The translations under genes were made by a program, and so were the position numbers. Positions 24,854-33,897 of a DNA stretch of 64,000 nt are shown here, piece after piece. The stretch is from positions 1-64,000 of the forward strand of contig NZ_JAOQJP010000014.1 in the NCBI RefSeq assembly GCF_025567305.1. Reading direction: 5' to 3'. Below the pieces are notes generated by a model that was not told where the DNA came from, searched no databases, and saw nothing but the letters and a program-made list of their open reading frames with translations. Source of the stretch: Lentihominibacter butyricus. Lineage in GTDB: Bacteria; Bacillota; Clostridia; Peptostreptococcales; Anaerovoracaceae. Positions within the stretch are counted from its first letter, which is position 1; the number at the start of each line of letters is the position of its first letter.

Positions 24854-26353
24854 CTATACCATAACAAATCCGCAGATAAGATATCCTATCGCTGCTACGG
24901 CTCCTGCGAGGAGACCTAACGGCATCTGAGTCCATGCATGCGCGAAGTTGTCGCAGCCTGTAGCGGATGAAGTTATTACAGTACAATCGGAGTAGAAGCA
25001 GCAGTGGCTTCCCAGTACTCCCGCCGAAACTACAGCTCCGCATCCGAGAGCAACAGGTATTCCTGTTCCCATGCAGATCGGTATTACTATCGGCAGTGCG
25101 ATTATGTACATTCCCCAGTTAGTTCCTGTAAAGAACTCTGTTATTGCAAGAAGTATGAATATGATAACCGGAAGCATCTGCGGTGAAGCATATGCAACAG
25201 CAACGTCGATAACGAAACGAGTGAATCCTATCTGATCGTTTACTGCCGCAAAGATATATGCCAGAACCATCAGGCAGAGAGGAAGGATCATGTTCTTGAG
25301 TCCCTCAACGCTGTAGTCCCAGAATTCCTCTGCAGTTATCAGCTTCTGTCCCACGAAGAGAACGAAGCAGACAGCCATAGTAGCAATTACACCGTGCTGC
25401 ATATCGAGGTCGAATAATATCGTGAAGAAAATCATGCTGAAAACAGGGATAACGAGATTGATCAGTCTAGGCTTGCCCTTGATCTCAACTTCTCCTGCTC
25501 CCAGGTCGATCTTTTCTGATCCCGGAGGCGCCAGAGGTCCGCCTGACAGAGCTCTCTCCTCAGCCTTCTTCATAGGACCGAATACAGGAACTATATGCCA
25601 GATCACCAGTGGTACGAGTATTGCTGCAGCCCATGCGTAGAAGCTGAATGGGATCGTAGTGACAAACGACTGGATTTCCTGACCTTCCGTGCCGTAACCG
25701 TTGCCGACCATGATACGTCCTGCGAATATAGCCCATGTGGTTATAGGGATCAATGCACAGAGAGGTGCCGCTGTTGAAGATGTAACATAACTGAGCATTT
25801 CACGTGACACCTTGTATTTGTCAGTCAGTTTCTTCATGCATGAACCGATAGTCATGGAGTTGAGATAGTCGTCGATAAATATCACGCATCCCAGAACATA
25901 CGTCCATGTCAATGCTGCCTCTCTTGATTTTGCTTTCTTTCCTGCCCATTCTCCAAAGGCCTGTGCGCCTCCGCTTACTTCGATAAGCTTGATGATGGAA
26001 CCCATGAGTCCGCAGACGATTATAAGCCATCCGGTGTCCTCATCCATCATAACTCCAGTTGCAGTTTCGCTTAAGTTTCCGATCAGGTTGCCTGTCGGAG
26101 CAGCAAGGATCAGTCCGACAATCGAGCCCAGTATCAGTCCCTCAAGAACTCGTTTTGTCGCAAAGATGTACACTACCAGGAACACCGCAGGTACACATGA
26201 CCAGATACCTATGTTGCCGCCGTCTTTTTCCAGATTTTCTACCGGTACCAAAGTGAACGCAATAGCATAAGAAACTGCAACAACTAATAAGATTACTATT
26301 ATTGCGCGAATCGGATTGAAGTTTCTAACTTCATTTTGTAATTTCTCTGTCAC
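24854..26353 (-). CDS. nhaC: NhaC family Na+/H+ antiporter-type transporter
   Basis: Polytopic membrane protein of 499 residues with about eleven or twelve hydrophobic segments. Typical NhaC-family stretches are FIDDYLNSMTIG (near residue 160), TSSTAAPLCALIPITTWAIF (near 190), FFTGTNWGMYIIALPI and GSHCCFYSDCTVITSSATGCDN near the end. Family members exchange sodium for protons or for small organic substrates. The start is GTG with AAGGAGAG upstream. A 375-base leader with its own terminator lies in front. The divergent neighbour is a sigma-54 activator, so it may belong to the same physiological module as the amidohydrolase and permease. Confidence 0.9.
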   Translation of the reverse strand: MTEKLQNEVRNFNPIRAIIVILLVVAVSYAIAFTLVPVENLEKDGGNIGIWSCVPAVFLVVYIFATKRVLEGLILGSIVGLILAAPTGNLIGNLSETATGVMMDEDTGWLIIVCGLMGSIIKLIEVSGGAQAFGEWAGKKAKSREAALTWTYVLGCVIFIDDYLNSMTIGSCMKKLTDKYKVSREMLSYVTSSTAAPLCALIPITTWAIFAGRIMVGNGYGTEGQEIQSFVTTIPFSFYAWAAAILVPLVIWHIVPVFGPMKKAEERALSGGPLAPPGSEKIDLGAGEVEIKGKPRLINLVIPVFSMIFFTILFDLDMQHGVIATMAVCFVLFVGQKLITAEEFWDYSVEGLKNMILPLCLMVLAYIFAAVNDQIGFTRFVIDVAVAYASPQMLPVIIFILLAITEFFTGTNWGMYIIALPIVIPICMGTGIPVALGCGAVVSAGVLGSHCCFYSDCTVITSSATGCDNFAHAWTQMPLGLLAGAVAAIGYLICGFVMV

Positions 26354-26735
26354 TCTTTCTCTCCTTTCATATAAATAGATTTAGTATGATTTGTATAATT
26401 CCCTGCCAGGTGTGTCACTGATGCTGTTTACCGGCAGAAAAATAAAAAAGACCATGAAAAAACAACTTTCCATGGTCTTAAACAGCCAACAATACATGTT
26501 TCCGTATAAGCATACAGATTTAATGGTTACCGACCGATAAAAACAGTTCCTTCTGCGCAGCGTTCGCGTCGCTTCAGGCATCATCCGTTCTGATCTGCGG
26601 TAAATATGAATTTTTCTATCCTTCTCAATGCTCATGACTACACCGCTAAGTGTAACTCTGCGGCCTGATATCCGCACAGTCAACTGACGGAGCTCGTCAC
26701 CTTTAAAATAAAGTGAACATCTTTCGGATGTACTC
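26354..26735 (-). promoter_or_regulatory. Long nhaC leader with attenuator, candidate riboswitch
   Basis: From the promoter at 26736 to the nhaC start there is a leader of about 375 bases. It carries a strong internal terminator at 26439-26479, about 250 bases after the predicted transcription start. Upstream of the terminator, on the minus strand, TGACT and AGTCA close a three-way junction with two hairpins (TGCGG/CCGCA and TACAC/GTGTA). The layout promoter - folded domain - terminator - gene is that of a riboswitch or attenuator. It did not match the lysine, c-di-AMP (ydaO), yybP, purine or fluoride consensus features I know. The known sodium and lithium riboswitch classes were not excluded. 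Confidence 0.55.
26439..26479 (-). terminator. Intrinsic terminator inside the nhaC leader
   Basis: AAGACCATG (26448-26456) pairs with CATGGTCTT (26471-26479), and TTTTTATTTTT follows on the minus strand, 85 bases before nhaC. Confidence 0.88.
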
Positions 26736-26763
26736 ATTATAGCAATATTGCGAAAATTGTCAA
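26736..26763 (-). promoter_or_regulatory. Consensus sigma-A promoter of nhaC
   Basis: TTGACA (26758-26763) and TATAAT (26736-26741) separated by 16 bases on the minus strand. Confidence 0.85.
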
Positions 26764-26883
26764 GAGTATTTTTCTTCCCTGTTAATATTATGCTTGACAA
26801 GCGACGATATGAAGCTGAAAATATTACGTATCATTCATGTCTGCTGACAATATGAAATACATGCAGGAAGGGAGAGTGTACAG

Positions 26884-28320
26884 ATGCATAAAGATATCAG
26901 CAGCTTTGACTTCGAAAACAGTCAGGACTTTTACATCAATGAAGTATACGGTGTCATCGTCATCGATATGTCTGGAAAGATCCGCTACATGAACAAACAG
27001 TGTATGAAGCTCATCGGATACACTGATCCGACATACCAGCAGGCAAAGGAACTCTTCGGCAGATCTGTCGAAGACGTCTTCCCGTACACACATATGCTCG
27101 AGAACCTCGCACCTGAGATAACCAAACCGAAGATCGTCTTTTACAAATCAAACTTCGGCATGGGCATATCCATGAACGTGCCGCTGATCTACAACGGCGA
27201 AAAAATAGGTCTTATGGAATACGATCTGGTAAACGAAGAAAAAGTCTTCTTCGAGCTTACCGACGATTACAACGCTTTCCTCAACGACCAGCTGAAACAG
27301 CTGCAGAAAAAGATCATCAAGCTGGAACAGAACAAATATACCATAGACAATATCATCGGTTCATCACCTCCGATGAACAAGCTGCGTCAGCAGATCGCCA
27401 CCGTTGCGAAGTCAAACTCGACGGTTCTGATATCAGGTGAGACTGGGACCGGCAAGGAGCTGGTCGCTCATGCTATTCACAATCTGAGCAACAGAAAATT
27501 CAATCCGATGGTAAAGATAAATGCATCGGCATTTCCCGAAAACCTCGCCGAATCAGAGCTTTTCGGATATAAAAAAGGATCCTTCACCGGAGCTAACAAG
27601 GAAGGCAAAATAGGTAAATTCGAGTACGCCAACCACGGTACTCTTTTCATAGATGAGATACAGCAGATGCCTATGAGCATACAGCCTAAATTTCTCCGCG
27701 TACTGCAGGAACACGAGGTGGAACCGATCGGCAGCAACGAATCCGTGCCTGTCGACGTCCGCGTCATAGTGGCATGCAACGAGGATATCCTTGAAATGGT
27801 CAAGGACAACCGGTTCAGACAGGACCTGTTTTACCGTCTGAACGTAATAAGGATAGAGATCCCTCCGCTGCGCGAACATCTTGAAGACATAGATGAACTC
27901 GTCGATCACTATATCACTCAGCTGAACACCGAGCTTGGCTTCAAGATCAACGGCGTCGAGCCTGCAGTGCTCGAGACTCTGAAACAGTACAGCTGGCCCG
28001 GCAACATCAGAGAGCTCCGCAATGTTATCGAACGCGCGATGAATTTCGCTACAGGCGACAGGCTTACGCTGGACGATTTCACATTCTTCACGATCGCAAA
28101 GAAAACATCGCTGCCTGATTACAGTTCAAACGGCAACATCATCGAAGAGACCAAACGCAAAGCGGAAAAGGAGCTGATCGAAAACGTGCTGCAGCATTTC
28201 GGCTATAACAAGACTCATGCCGCGAATTTCCTCAACATATCCAGGCCGCTGCTCCACCAGAAGATGAAAAGACTCGGCATCGCATCGTCTCCGCCTTCTG
28301 ATAAAAATCAGCAGATCTAG
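26884..28320 (+). CDS. Sigma-54-dependent transcriptional activator, PAS-AAA+-Fis
   Basis: Enhancer-binding protein that remodels sigma-54 RNA polymerase. The 478 residues hold an N-terminal PAS-like sensor (residues 15-125, YGVIVIDMSGKIRYMNKQC) and a coiled linker. The AAA+ domain has Walker A GETGTGKE (near 187), a GSFTGA loop (variant of GAFTGA, which contacts sigma-54), Walker B TLFIDEIQQMP and an arginine-finger region. A Fis-type helix-turn-helix ends it (HFGYNKTHAANFLNISRPLLHQKMKRLG). GGAAGGGAG precedes the ATG. It is divergent from nhaC and upstream of a sigma-54 promoter with three palindromic enhancer sites, its probable targets. The PAS ligand is unknown. Confidence 0.95.
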   Translation: MHKDISSFDFENSQDFYINEVYGVIVIDMSGKIRYMNKQCMKLIGYTDPTYQQAKELFGRSVEDVFPYTHMLENLAPEITKPKIVFYKSNFGMGISMNVPLIYNGEKIGLMEYDLVNEEKVFFELTDDYNAFLNDQLKQLQKKIIKLEQNKYTIDNIIGSSPPMNKLRQQIATVAKSNSTVLISGETGTGKELVAHAIHNLSNRKFNPMVKINASAFPENLAESELFGYKKGSFTGANKEGKIGKFEYANHGTLFIDEIQQMPMSIQPKFLRVLQEHEVEPIGSNESVPVDVRVIVACNEDILEMVKDNRFRQDLFYRLNVIRIEIPPLREHLEDIDELVDHYITQLNTELGFKINGVEPAVLETLKQYSWPGNIRELRNVIERAMNFATGDRLTLDDFTFFTIAKKTSLPDYSSNGNIIEETKRKAEKELIENVLQHFGYNKTHAANFLNISRPLLHQKMKRLGIASSPPSDKNQQI

Positions 28321-28363
28321 AGATATCCGGCTTTGCCGTACATCAGATGAATAAATTTTTTAT

Positions 28364-28407
28364 AAAAGTACAAAAATGCATCAGCAGCTTTTGTACTTTT
28401 CTTTTTT
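28364..28407 (+). terminator. Terminator of the sigma-54 activator gene
   Basis: AAAAGTACAAAA pairs with TTTTGTACTTTT and a T6 run follows. The 137 bases from here to the first enhancer site hold nothing I recognise. Confidence 0.85.
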
Positions 28408-28544
28408 GACACAATGCGTACATATATATGCATCGCTGTCAGCGCCTTCTCATTTTGAGATGAAAACTAGAATGGATTCCCTCACATCATCCATGTCACT
28501 CATACCTGATAATACGGCTTGTACTGCACTTTTTTTCGTCATTG

Positions 28545-28581
28545 TGTAAGTTTACGCTTACACTGTAAGTCTTTACTTACA
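28545..28581. promoter_or_regulatory. Tandem enhancer (UAS) sites 1 and 2
   Basis: Two perfect TGTAAG-N6-CTTACA palindromes, 28545-28562 and 28564-28581, one base apart. They lie 122-158 bp upstream of the sigma-54 -24 element, a typical enhancer distance. Probable binding sites of the PAS-AAA-Fis activator encoded just upstream. Confidence 0.85.
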
Positions 28582-28633
28582 CATGCCGCCAGTCATTGAA
28601 ACCACTGATTTTTTCTGAAAATTCTTTCGCAGC

Positions 28634-28651
28634 TGTAAGCGCTCGCTTACA
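28634..28651. promoter_or_regulatory. Enhancer (UAS) site 3
   Basis: A third perfect TGTAAG-N6-CTTACA palindrome, centred 70 bp from site 2 and about 61 bp upstream of the -24 element. Confidence 0.82.
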
Positions 28652-28702
28652 GTTTTTCGTTTATCAAAAATTCAAAACGGCTGTTTTTCAACGTTTTTGA
28701 GT

Positions 28703-28718
28703 TGGCACGATGCTTGCT
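28703..28718 (+). promoter_or_regulatory. Sigma-54 (-24/-12) promoter of the amidohydrolase-permease operon
   Basis: TGGCACG-N4-TTGCT with GG (28704-28705) and GC (28716-28717) separated by exactly 10 bases, matching the sigma-54 consensus. The transcription start should fall near 28729, about 113 bases before the amidohydrolase ATG. Confidence 0.92.
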
Positions 28719-28733
28719 CTATATATGGGCACC

Positions 28734-28751
28734 GGTAAAGCTTTACTTACA
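28734..28751. promoter_or_regulatory. Degenerate fourth activator site downstream of the promoter
   Basis: GGTAAA-N6-CTTACA keeps one perfect half of the UAS and four of six bases in the other, just after the predicted transcription start. It could mediate repression, or be chance. Confidence 0.4.
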
Positions 28752-28841
28752 ACACGACATGGATATTCTTACCGCAGACGCTGTCAGCAGGCCCTGTGGA
28801 TCACCGGGATATCGCGCATTTACAAAAAGTGAGGTGGATCA

Positions 28842-30458
28842 ATGAAAGCAAATCTGATAATAAAAAGCAACTGCATCTTCGACAGCATCAGCGACGATCC
28901 GTTCGAAGGATTCGTAGCCGTAAAAGGCAACAGGATAATGGCTGTGGAAAAAGGCAGTGACTTTTCAAAATATGCCGGAGATGATACGATAATCAAAGAA
29001 TTCGGAGACAATACAGTAATGGCCGGATTTCACGACAGCCACACCCACCTGCTCATGGGAGGGCTTTTCAAGACTTACGTGAATCTCGCCAAAGCAAAAA
29101 GCGAAGAAGAAGCTGCTCTGATGGTAAAAGAAGCAGTCGATAAAGATCCTGTAAAAGAGGGCTGGATCAGAGGATTCTCATGGTACCACGTGTTCTGGGA
29201 CAACAGGCAGCTGCCGACATGTGCATCGCTGGACAAGTACTTTCCAGACCGTCCGGTATGCCTGATACATGCCGAGGTCCACGGTGCATGGGTCAACAGC
29301 GCTGCAATGAAGATCATGGGGATCGACAAAAACACTCCGGACATGGAAAATGGCCTGATCATCCGCGACGAGGACGGCAATCCTACAGGAGTACTGCTCG
29401 AAGCTGCTGCAGGCCTTGCAACGAAATACGCATTTGATTTCACGCCTGAAGAAGAAAAGGCTGTCATCCATTCGTTCATGGACGCTGCAAAGAAGCTGGG
29501 TATAACGTCGATCAACGATGTACAGCCTTACTACCACGGCAATATGGGCAGTATCGAAGTCTACCATCAGATGGACACTGATAACGAGCTTACCATCAGG
29601 ATACATGCTGCGCCTGATCTCACAGGAGACCTGGATGCAGTAGTTGAATGCCGCGAAAAATATTCTTCTGAAAAGCTCAGGATCGACCATGTAAAACAGT
29701 TCCTGGACGGAGTCATCACTACGCATACAGCACTCGTCCTCGACGACTACGCTGACGAACCGGGCAACAAAGGCGAAGAGCTCTGCGACCTCGACTCCAT
29801 CAGCAAGGCAGTTCCGGAAGCACATAAGCGCGGACTTTCCGTAAAGCTGCACGCATGCGGAGACAGATCGGCCAGATATGCGCTCGACTACATAGAAACA
29901 GCGATAAACAAGTACGGCAAAAACGAATGCCGCCACGCTATCGAACATCTCGAGCTCGTTGACGATGCAGACTTTGACAGGATCAGAGAATTCGGCGTGA
30001 TCCCGTCCGTACAGCCTGAACACCTGGCTCTGACGCAGACCTTTGCCGCGAATCCTTATCCGGAGGTCCTCGGCAAAAAACGTGCAGACAAGACATTCCC
30101 GTACAGGAGCCTTTACAAAGCTGCAGGTGTTCTCGCGATCGGCAGCGACTGCCCGGTAGTGGACAACCATCCTTTCCTGGAGATATACAGAGCAGTGACG
30201 AGAGTACACAACGACCACATGCCTGAAGGCGGATGGGCTCCTTCCGAAAAACTGACCCTCAGTGAAGTACTCAGGTTCTATACGTACGGATCAGCCTACG
30301 GCTGCCTGAGAGAAGACGAAATGGGAACGCTTTCCGAAGGAAAATTCGCTGATATAGCGGTCATCGACAAAGACCTTTTCAGCATTCCGGAAGACGAGCT
30401 CATAAACAGAGAAGTGATAATGACCGTCATGGACGGCAATATCATATATGAGGCCTGA
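28842..30458 (+). CDS. Amidohydrolase family protein, YtcJ-like
   Basis: Metal-dependent hydrolase of the Amidohydro_3 / YtcJ group. The 538 residues form a beta-sandwich plus TIM barrel. Metal-site candidates are HDSHTH (near residue 65), the lysine in VKQFLDGVITTHTA (near 290), KLHACGDRS (near 345), HAIEHLE (near 370) and GSDCPV (near 430). The C-terminal sandwich strand is FADIAVIDKDLF. Relatives hydrolyse N-acyl amino acids, formamides and similar compounds; the substrate here is unknown. GAGGTGG precedes the ATG. It is the first gene behind the sigma-54 promoter, followed by an APC permease 98 bases on. Expression is therefore probably substrate- or signal-dependent rather than constitutive. 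Confidence 0.92.
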   Translation: MKANLIIKSNCIFDSISDDPFEGFVAVKGNRIMAVEKGSDFSKYAGDDTIIKEFGDNTVMAGFHDSHTHLLMGGLFKTYVNLAKAKSEEEAALMVKEAVDKDPVKEGWIRGFSWYHVFWDNRQLPTCASLDKYFPDRPVCLIHAEVHGAWVNSAAMKIMGIDKNTPDMENGLIIRDEDGNPTGVLLEAAAGLATKYAFDFTPEEEKAVIHSFMDAAKKLGITSINDVQPYYHGNMGSIEVYHQMDTDNELTIRIHAAPDLTGDLDAVVECREKYSSEKLRIDHVKQFLDGVITTHTALVLDDYADEPGNKGEELCDLDSISKAVPEAHKRGLSVKLHACGDRSARYALDYIETAINKYGKNECRHAIEHLELVDDADFDRIREFGVIPSVQPEHLALTQTFAANPYPEVLGKKRADKTFPYRSLYKAAGVLAIGSDCPVVDNHPFLEIYRAVTRVHNDHMPEGGWAPSEKLTLSEVLRFYTYGSAYGCLREDEMGTLSEGKFADIAVIDKDLFSIPEDELINREVIMTVMDGNIIYEA

Positions 30459-30556
30459 TACGCGCAAAGCGCGTACAGCCTCGCGTACATCACCCCCACC
30501 GCGGACGAGATCCGCATAAGCAATCATACCTGATTTTATTAAAAAGGAGAGAAAAC

Positions 30557-31969
30557 ATGTCAGAAAAAGAAAGAACAACAAACGTTGAAAACTCCGGCGG
30601 AGGTCTTGAAAAACTTCATTACAAGCAGGAGCTCAACCGAGTGCTCAAACTGCCTTCGGTAGTCTTCTTCGGTATCGCCTACATGGCTCCGATCACGATC
30701 TTCACGACTTACGGTCTGGTAACAAACATGACCCACGGTATGCTTTCATTCACATACCTCGTGGCAACGCTGGCTATGATGTTCACAGCGATGAGCTACA
30801 GGCACATGGTAAAGGCATACCCTATCGCAGGATCAGTATATACTTACACACAGCAGAGCCTGAATCCTCATATCGGTTTCATGGCCGGATGGGGAATACT
30901 GCTCGACTACATACTGCTTCCGATGTTCAACTATGTTGCCATAGGTGTGTACATCCACATACTTATCCCGGAAGTGCCTATCGTTGCATTCATGGCTGTC
31001 TTCATCATACTTGTAACAATAGTAAACCTGTTCGGAATGAACTTCACGAAGATATTCAACAATACACTGATCGTGATCCAGCTGATATTCCTAGTAGCGA
31101 TGCTCCTGTTCTCGATAAAGTATATCGCAGGAGGCGGAGGTCTGGGCACACTGACAGACACAACAGCATTCTTCAATTCAGTTGAATTCGCTTCACCTGA
31201 AGTGGGCTGGGCAGGCATATTCGCAGGAGCATCTATCCTCTGCATGTCATTCCTCGGATTCGACTCGGTAACGACGATCGCAGAAGAAACTATAGAACCT
31301 GAAAAGACTATCGGAAGAGCGCTGCTTATCGTATGTTTCGCTGCAGGCGGCACATTCATCCTGACATCATACATCATGCAGTCAGCATGGCCTGAAGCAT
31401 GGTTCTCATTCAACGATGCCGACTCAGGTGCATACGAATACATGGGCCATGTCCTCGGAAACGTTGTCGCTCTGATATTCTGTGCTATATTCATCATCGG
31501 AGCTACAGCTTCAGCCGTAGCATCATCTGCATCCGCTGTAAGAATACTCTACGGAATGGGAAGAGACGGACTTCTCCCCAAGAAGATATTCGGCTATGTA
31601 AACAAGAAGACAAAGGTTCCTTCGATCAATGCAGTTATCATCGGTATCATCTCGATGTCAGCTCTGATCCTGGATCTTTCAGCAGCCGCATCACTCGTAA
31701 ACTTCGGCGCACTGCTCGGATTCGTGATGGTAAACATCTCTGTTATCTCCCATTACTTCATCAAGGGACACAACAGAAGCGGCAGCGGCATCATCAAGTT
31801 CCTGATCTGCCCTATCATAGGAGCGATCATCTGCGCTATCCTGTGGCTGAATCTCGACGGTCTCTCAAAGATCCTCGGATTCATATGGCTCGCTATCGGA
31901 TTCGTTGCACTTGCCATTTCCACGAAATTCTTCAGAGAACTCCCTCCTGAGATGCATCTCGATGAATAA
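30557..31969 (+). CDS. APC superfamily amino-acid permease
   Basis: Membrane transporter of 470 residues with about 12 transmembrane segments. The TM1 region SVVFFGIAYMAPITIFTTYG carries the broken-helix glycine motif of the APC fold, and FLGFDSVTTIAEETIEPEKTIGRA is the conserved TM6-loop stretch of amino-acid permeases. AAAAGGAGAG precedes the ATG. It follows the amidohydrolase in the same direction without an obvious terminator, so both are probably made from the sigma-54 promoter. The likely job is import of the compound the amidohydrolase cleaves, or export of a product. Confidence 0.92.
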   Translation: MSEKERTTNVENSGGGLEKLHYKQELNRVLKLPSVVFFGIAYMAPITIFTTYGLVTNMTHGMLSFTYLVATLAMMFTAMSYRHMVKAYPIAGSVYTYTQQSLNPHIGFMAGWGILLDYILLPMFNYVAIGVYIHILIPEVPIVAFMAVFIILVTIVNLFGMNFTKIFNNTLIVIQLIFLVAMLLFSIKYIAGGGGLGTLTDTTAFFNSVEFASPEVGWAGIFAGASILCMSFLGFDSVTTIAEETIEPEKTIGRALLIVCFAAGGTFILTSYIMQSAWPEAWFSFNDADSGAYEYMGHVLGNVVALIFCAIFIIGATASAVASSASAVRILYGMGRDGLLPKKIFGYVNKKTKVPSINAVIIGIISMSALILDLSAAASLVNFGALLGFVMVNISVISHYFIKGHNRSGSGIIKFLICPIIGAIICAILWLNLDGLSKILGFIWLAIGFVALAISTKFFRELPPEMHLDE

Positions 31970-31981
31970 TTACACCATAAC

Positions 31982-32011
31982 AAAAGAGCACGGCTTCGGC
32001 TGTGCTCTTTT
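31982..32011. terminator. Bidirectional terminator between the permease and uvrC
   Basis: AAAAGAGCAC-GGC-TTC-GGC-GTGCTCTTTT hairpin with T4/A4 flanks between convergent genes. Confidence 0.9.
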
Positions 32012-32019
32012 ACATATAT

Positions 32020-33888
32020 CTACTGTTCGTTTTTATGGAAATAATGCCATACGGCTTCGGCCGCCCGCAGATTCATACCTTCCACGTCTTTCAGCGAATC
32101 GACATCTACCGACTTTATCGCGTCTACACTCTTGAAATGCTCCAGCAGTGCGGCTTTACGCGTCTTGCCGATGCCCGGGATATCGTCCAATACCGATCTC
32201 GAAGCACTCCTGTTCCTGAGGCTTCTGTGGTATTCTATCGCAAATCTGTGCACTTCCTCCTGCATCCTGCCGATGTACCTGAAAAGCATAGGTTTTCCCC
32301 TGAGCGGGATCTCATCGTACTCGTCGCTGCCTTCTCTGCGGTAGATCAGTGCCCGTGTCCGATGCCTGTCGTCCTTGACCATCCCTACGACCGGTATATC
32401 AAAGCCTGTCGCGTCGATCACCTCCAGCGCTGTCGACACGTGCCCTTTTCCGCCATCCATGAATATGATGTCAGGCAGCACTTCAAACGCCTGATCGCCC
32501 TGAAACACCCTGTTGAATCTCCTGGTCAGCACCTCACGCATGGATTTGTAATCGTCCTGCCCGTACACAGTCCTGATCCTGAATTTCCTGTAGCTGCTCT
32601 TGTCCGGCTTCAGACCGTTGAACACTACCATGGCGCCAACGGTGTCGACACCGTTGGTATTCGAGATATCATAAGACTCCGTGCGGAACTCTCTGCCATC
32701 GTATTCGCCCGATACTTTTCCCATTTCCTTCAGTATGCTGAATATCTCCGCCCCCAGGTTCCGCCTTCGCTCTCTGGCGTTCGCGGCACGTTCGTCTATC
32801 GTCTTGACCATTTCCAGCACATCGCGGTACGCCATGTCAACAAGAGCTTTCTTCTCGCCCTTCTGAGGTTTCGTCAGTTTCACATTGTGACCCGCAAGTT
32901 CCGACAGATACTCCTCCAGCAGCTCCTTTTCAGCAGGAAGCTGAGTCAGCAGGATCTCTTTCGGAAAGTTCGGCAGTCTGCTGTAGTGCTGATTTATAAA
33001 AGCGGCAGTCAGCTCTCTGCTGTCTTCTTCCGAGGACGCCTCCATCTCGTACGACTCTCTGCCGACGAGCTTGCCGTCTCTCACGAAAAACAGTACCATG
33101 TGCGTCTCCTCGGTTCCTCTGGCAGGGATCACGATGTCGATATCCTTGCTGTGCTGTATCACCACGCGCTGTGTCGCAGACAGCGCCTTTGCGGCTTCGA
33201 TATAGTCGCGGTACATCGCTGCATCTTCGTATTCCAGACGCTCCGCCGCCTCTCCCATCAGCTTCTCCAGCCTTGCGATGATCGGACGGTTCCTGCCGTT
33301 GAGGAATTCTCTCGCGCCTTCCACGCTCTCGGCATATGCAGCCCTGTCCACTTCTCCCGTGCAGATCCCCCGACACTGATTGATATGGTAGTTCAGGCAC
33401 GGTCTGAATCCCTCAGGGAACGATGCTGCCGAGCACCGCTTCAGTGCGAAGCTGCTGTTCAGCAGGTCCACGATCTTGTTCACCGCGCCCGCATCGCTGT
33501 AAGGTCCGAAATACTTTCCGCCGTCTTTTTTGACGATCCTTGTCTTTATCACCCTCGGATAATCCTCATTGGTGATCTTTATATAAGGATACGTTTTGTC
33601 ATCTCTGAGCAGGATATTGTACTTGGGTCTGTACTTCTTTATCAGGTTGCACTCCAGTATCAGCGCCTCCATCTCGCTCCCCGCGGTTATATATTCGAAT
33701 TCCGCGATCTGGCTCACCATGCTCCGCACTTTCGGAGCCATGTTCTTAGAGGACTGGAAATACTGGCGCACGCGGTTTCTCAGCGATATCGCCTTGCCCA
33801 CATAAATGATGTTTCCAAGCTTGTCCTTGTGCATATACACTCCCGGACATTCCGGAAGTCTTTTTAGATTTTCCTGTATATCAAACAT
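32020..33888 (-). CDS. uvrC: Excinuclease ABC subunit C
   Basis: Makes both incisions in nucleotide excision repair with UvrA and UvrB. The 622 residues begin with the GIY-YIG nuclease (CPGVYMHKDKLGNIIYVGKA, residues 14-33). Then come a Cys-rich segment, the UVR/UvrB-binding motif (IARLEKLMGEAAERLEYEDA, near 205), the RNase H-like C-terminal nuclease (SNTNGVDTVGAMVVFNGLKP) and the HhH pair IPGIGKTRKAALLEHF. Normal length and domain order. It begins 9 bases after the dacA stop on the same strand. Confidence 0.97.
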   Translation of the reverse strand: MFDIQENLKRLPECPGVYMHKDKLGNIIYVGKAISLRNRVRQYFQSSKNMAPKVRSMVSQIAEFEYITAGSEMEALILECNLIKKYRPKYNILLRDDKTYPYIKITNEDYPRVIKTRIVKKDGGKYFGPYSDAGAVNKIVDLLNSSFALKRCSAASFPEGFRPCLNYHINQCRGICTGEVDRAAYAESVEGAREFLNGRNRPIIARLEKLMGEAAERLEYEDAAMYRDYIEAAKALSATQRVVIQHSKDIDIVIPARGTEETHMVLFFVRDGKLVGRESYEMEASSEEDSRELTAAFINQHYSRLPNFPKEILLTQLPAEKELLEEYLSELAGHNVKLTKPQKGEKKALVDMAYRDVLEMVKTIDERAANARERRRNLGAEIFSILKEMGKVSGEYDGREFRTESYDISNTNGVDTVGAMVVFNGLKPDKSSYRKFRIRTVYGQDDYKSMREVLTRRFNRVFQGDQAFEVLPDIIFMDGGKGHVSTALEVIDATGFDIPVVGMVKDDRHRTRALIYRREGSDEYDEIPLRGKPMLFRYIGRMQEEVHRFAIEYHRSLRNRSASRSVLDDIPGIGKTRKAALLEHFKSVDAIKSVDVDSLKDVEGMNLRAAEAVWHYFHKNEQ

Positions 33889-33897
33889 ATTACCTGT

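Noticed and set aside
26381..26800. A 139-codon minus-strand frame in the nhaC leader
   Set aside because: Its start region contains the promoter -35 and -10, it runs through a strong intrinsic terminator, and it has no ribosome site. It is better explained as leader RNA.
32002..33867. Long plus-strand frame opposite uvrC
   Set aside because: Exact shadow of uvrC on the other strand, with low-complexity composition and no ribosome site. The same holds for the long frames opposite asnS (14460-15779), lysS (15852-17012) and the ABC-F gene (48578-50194).
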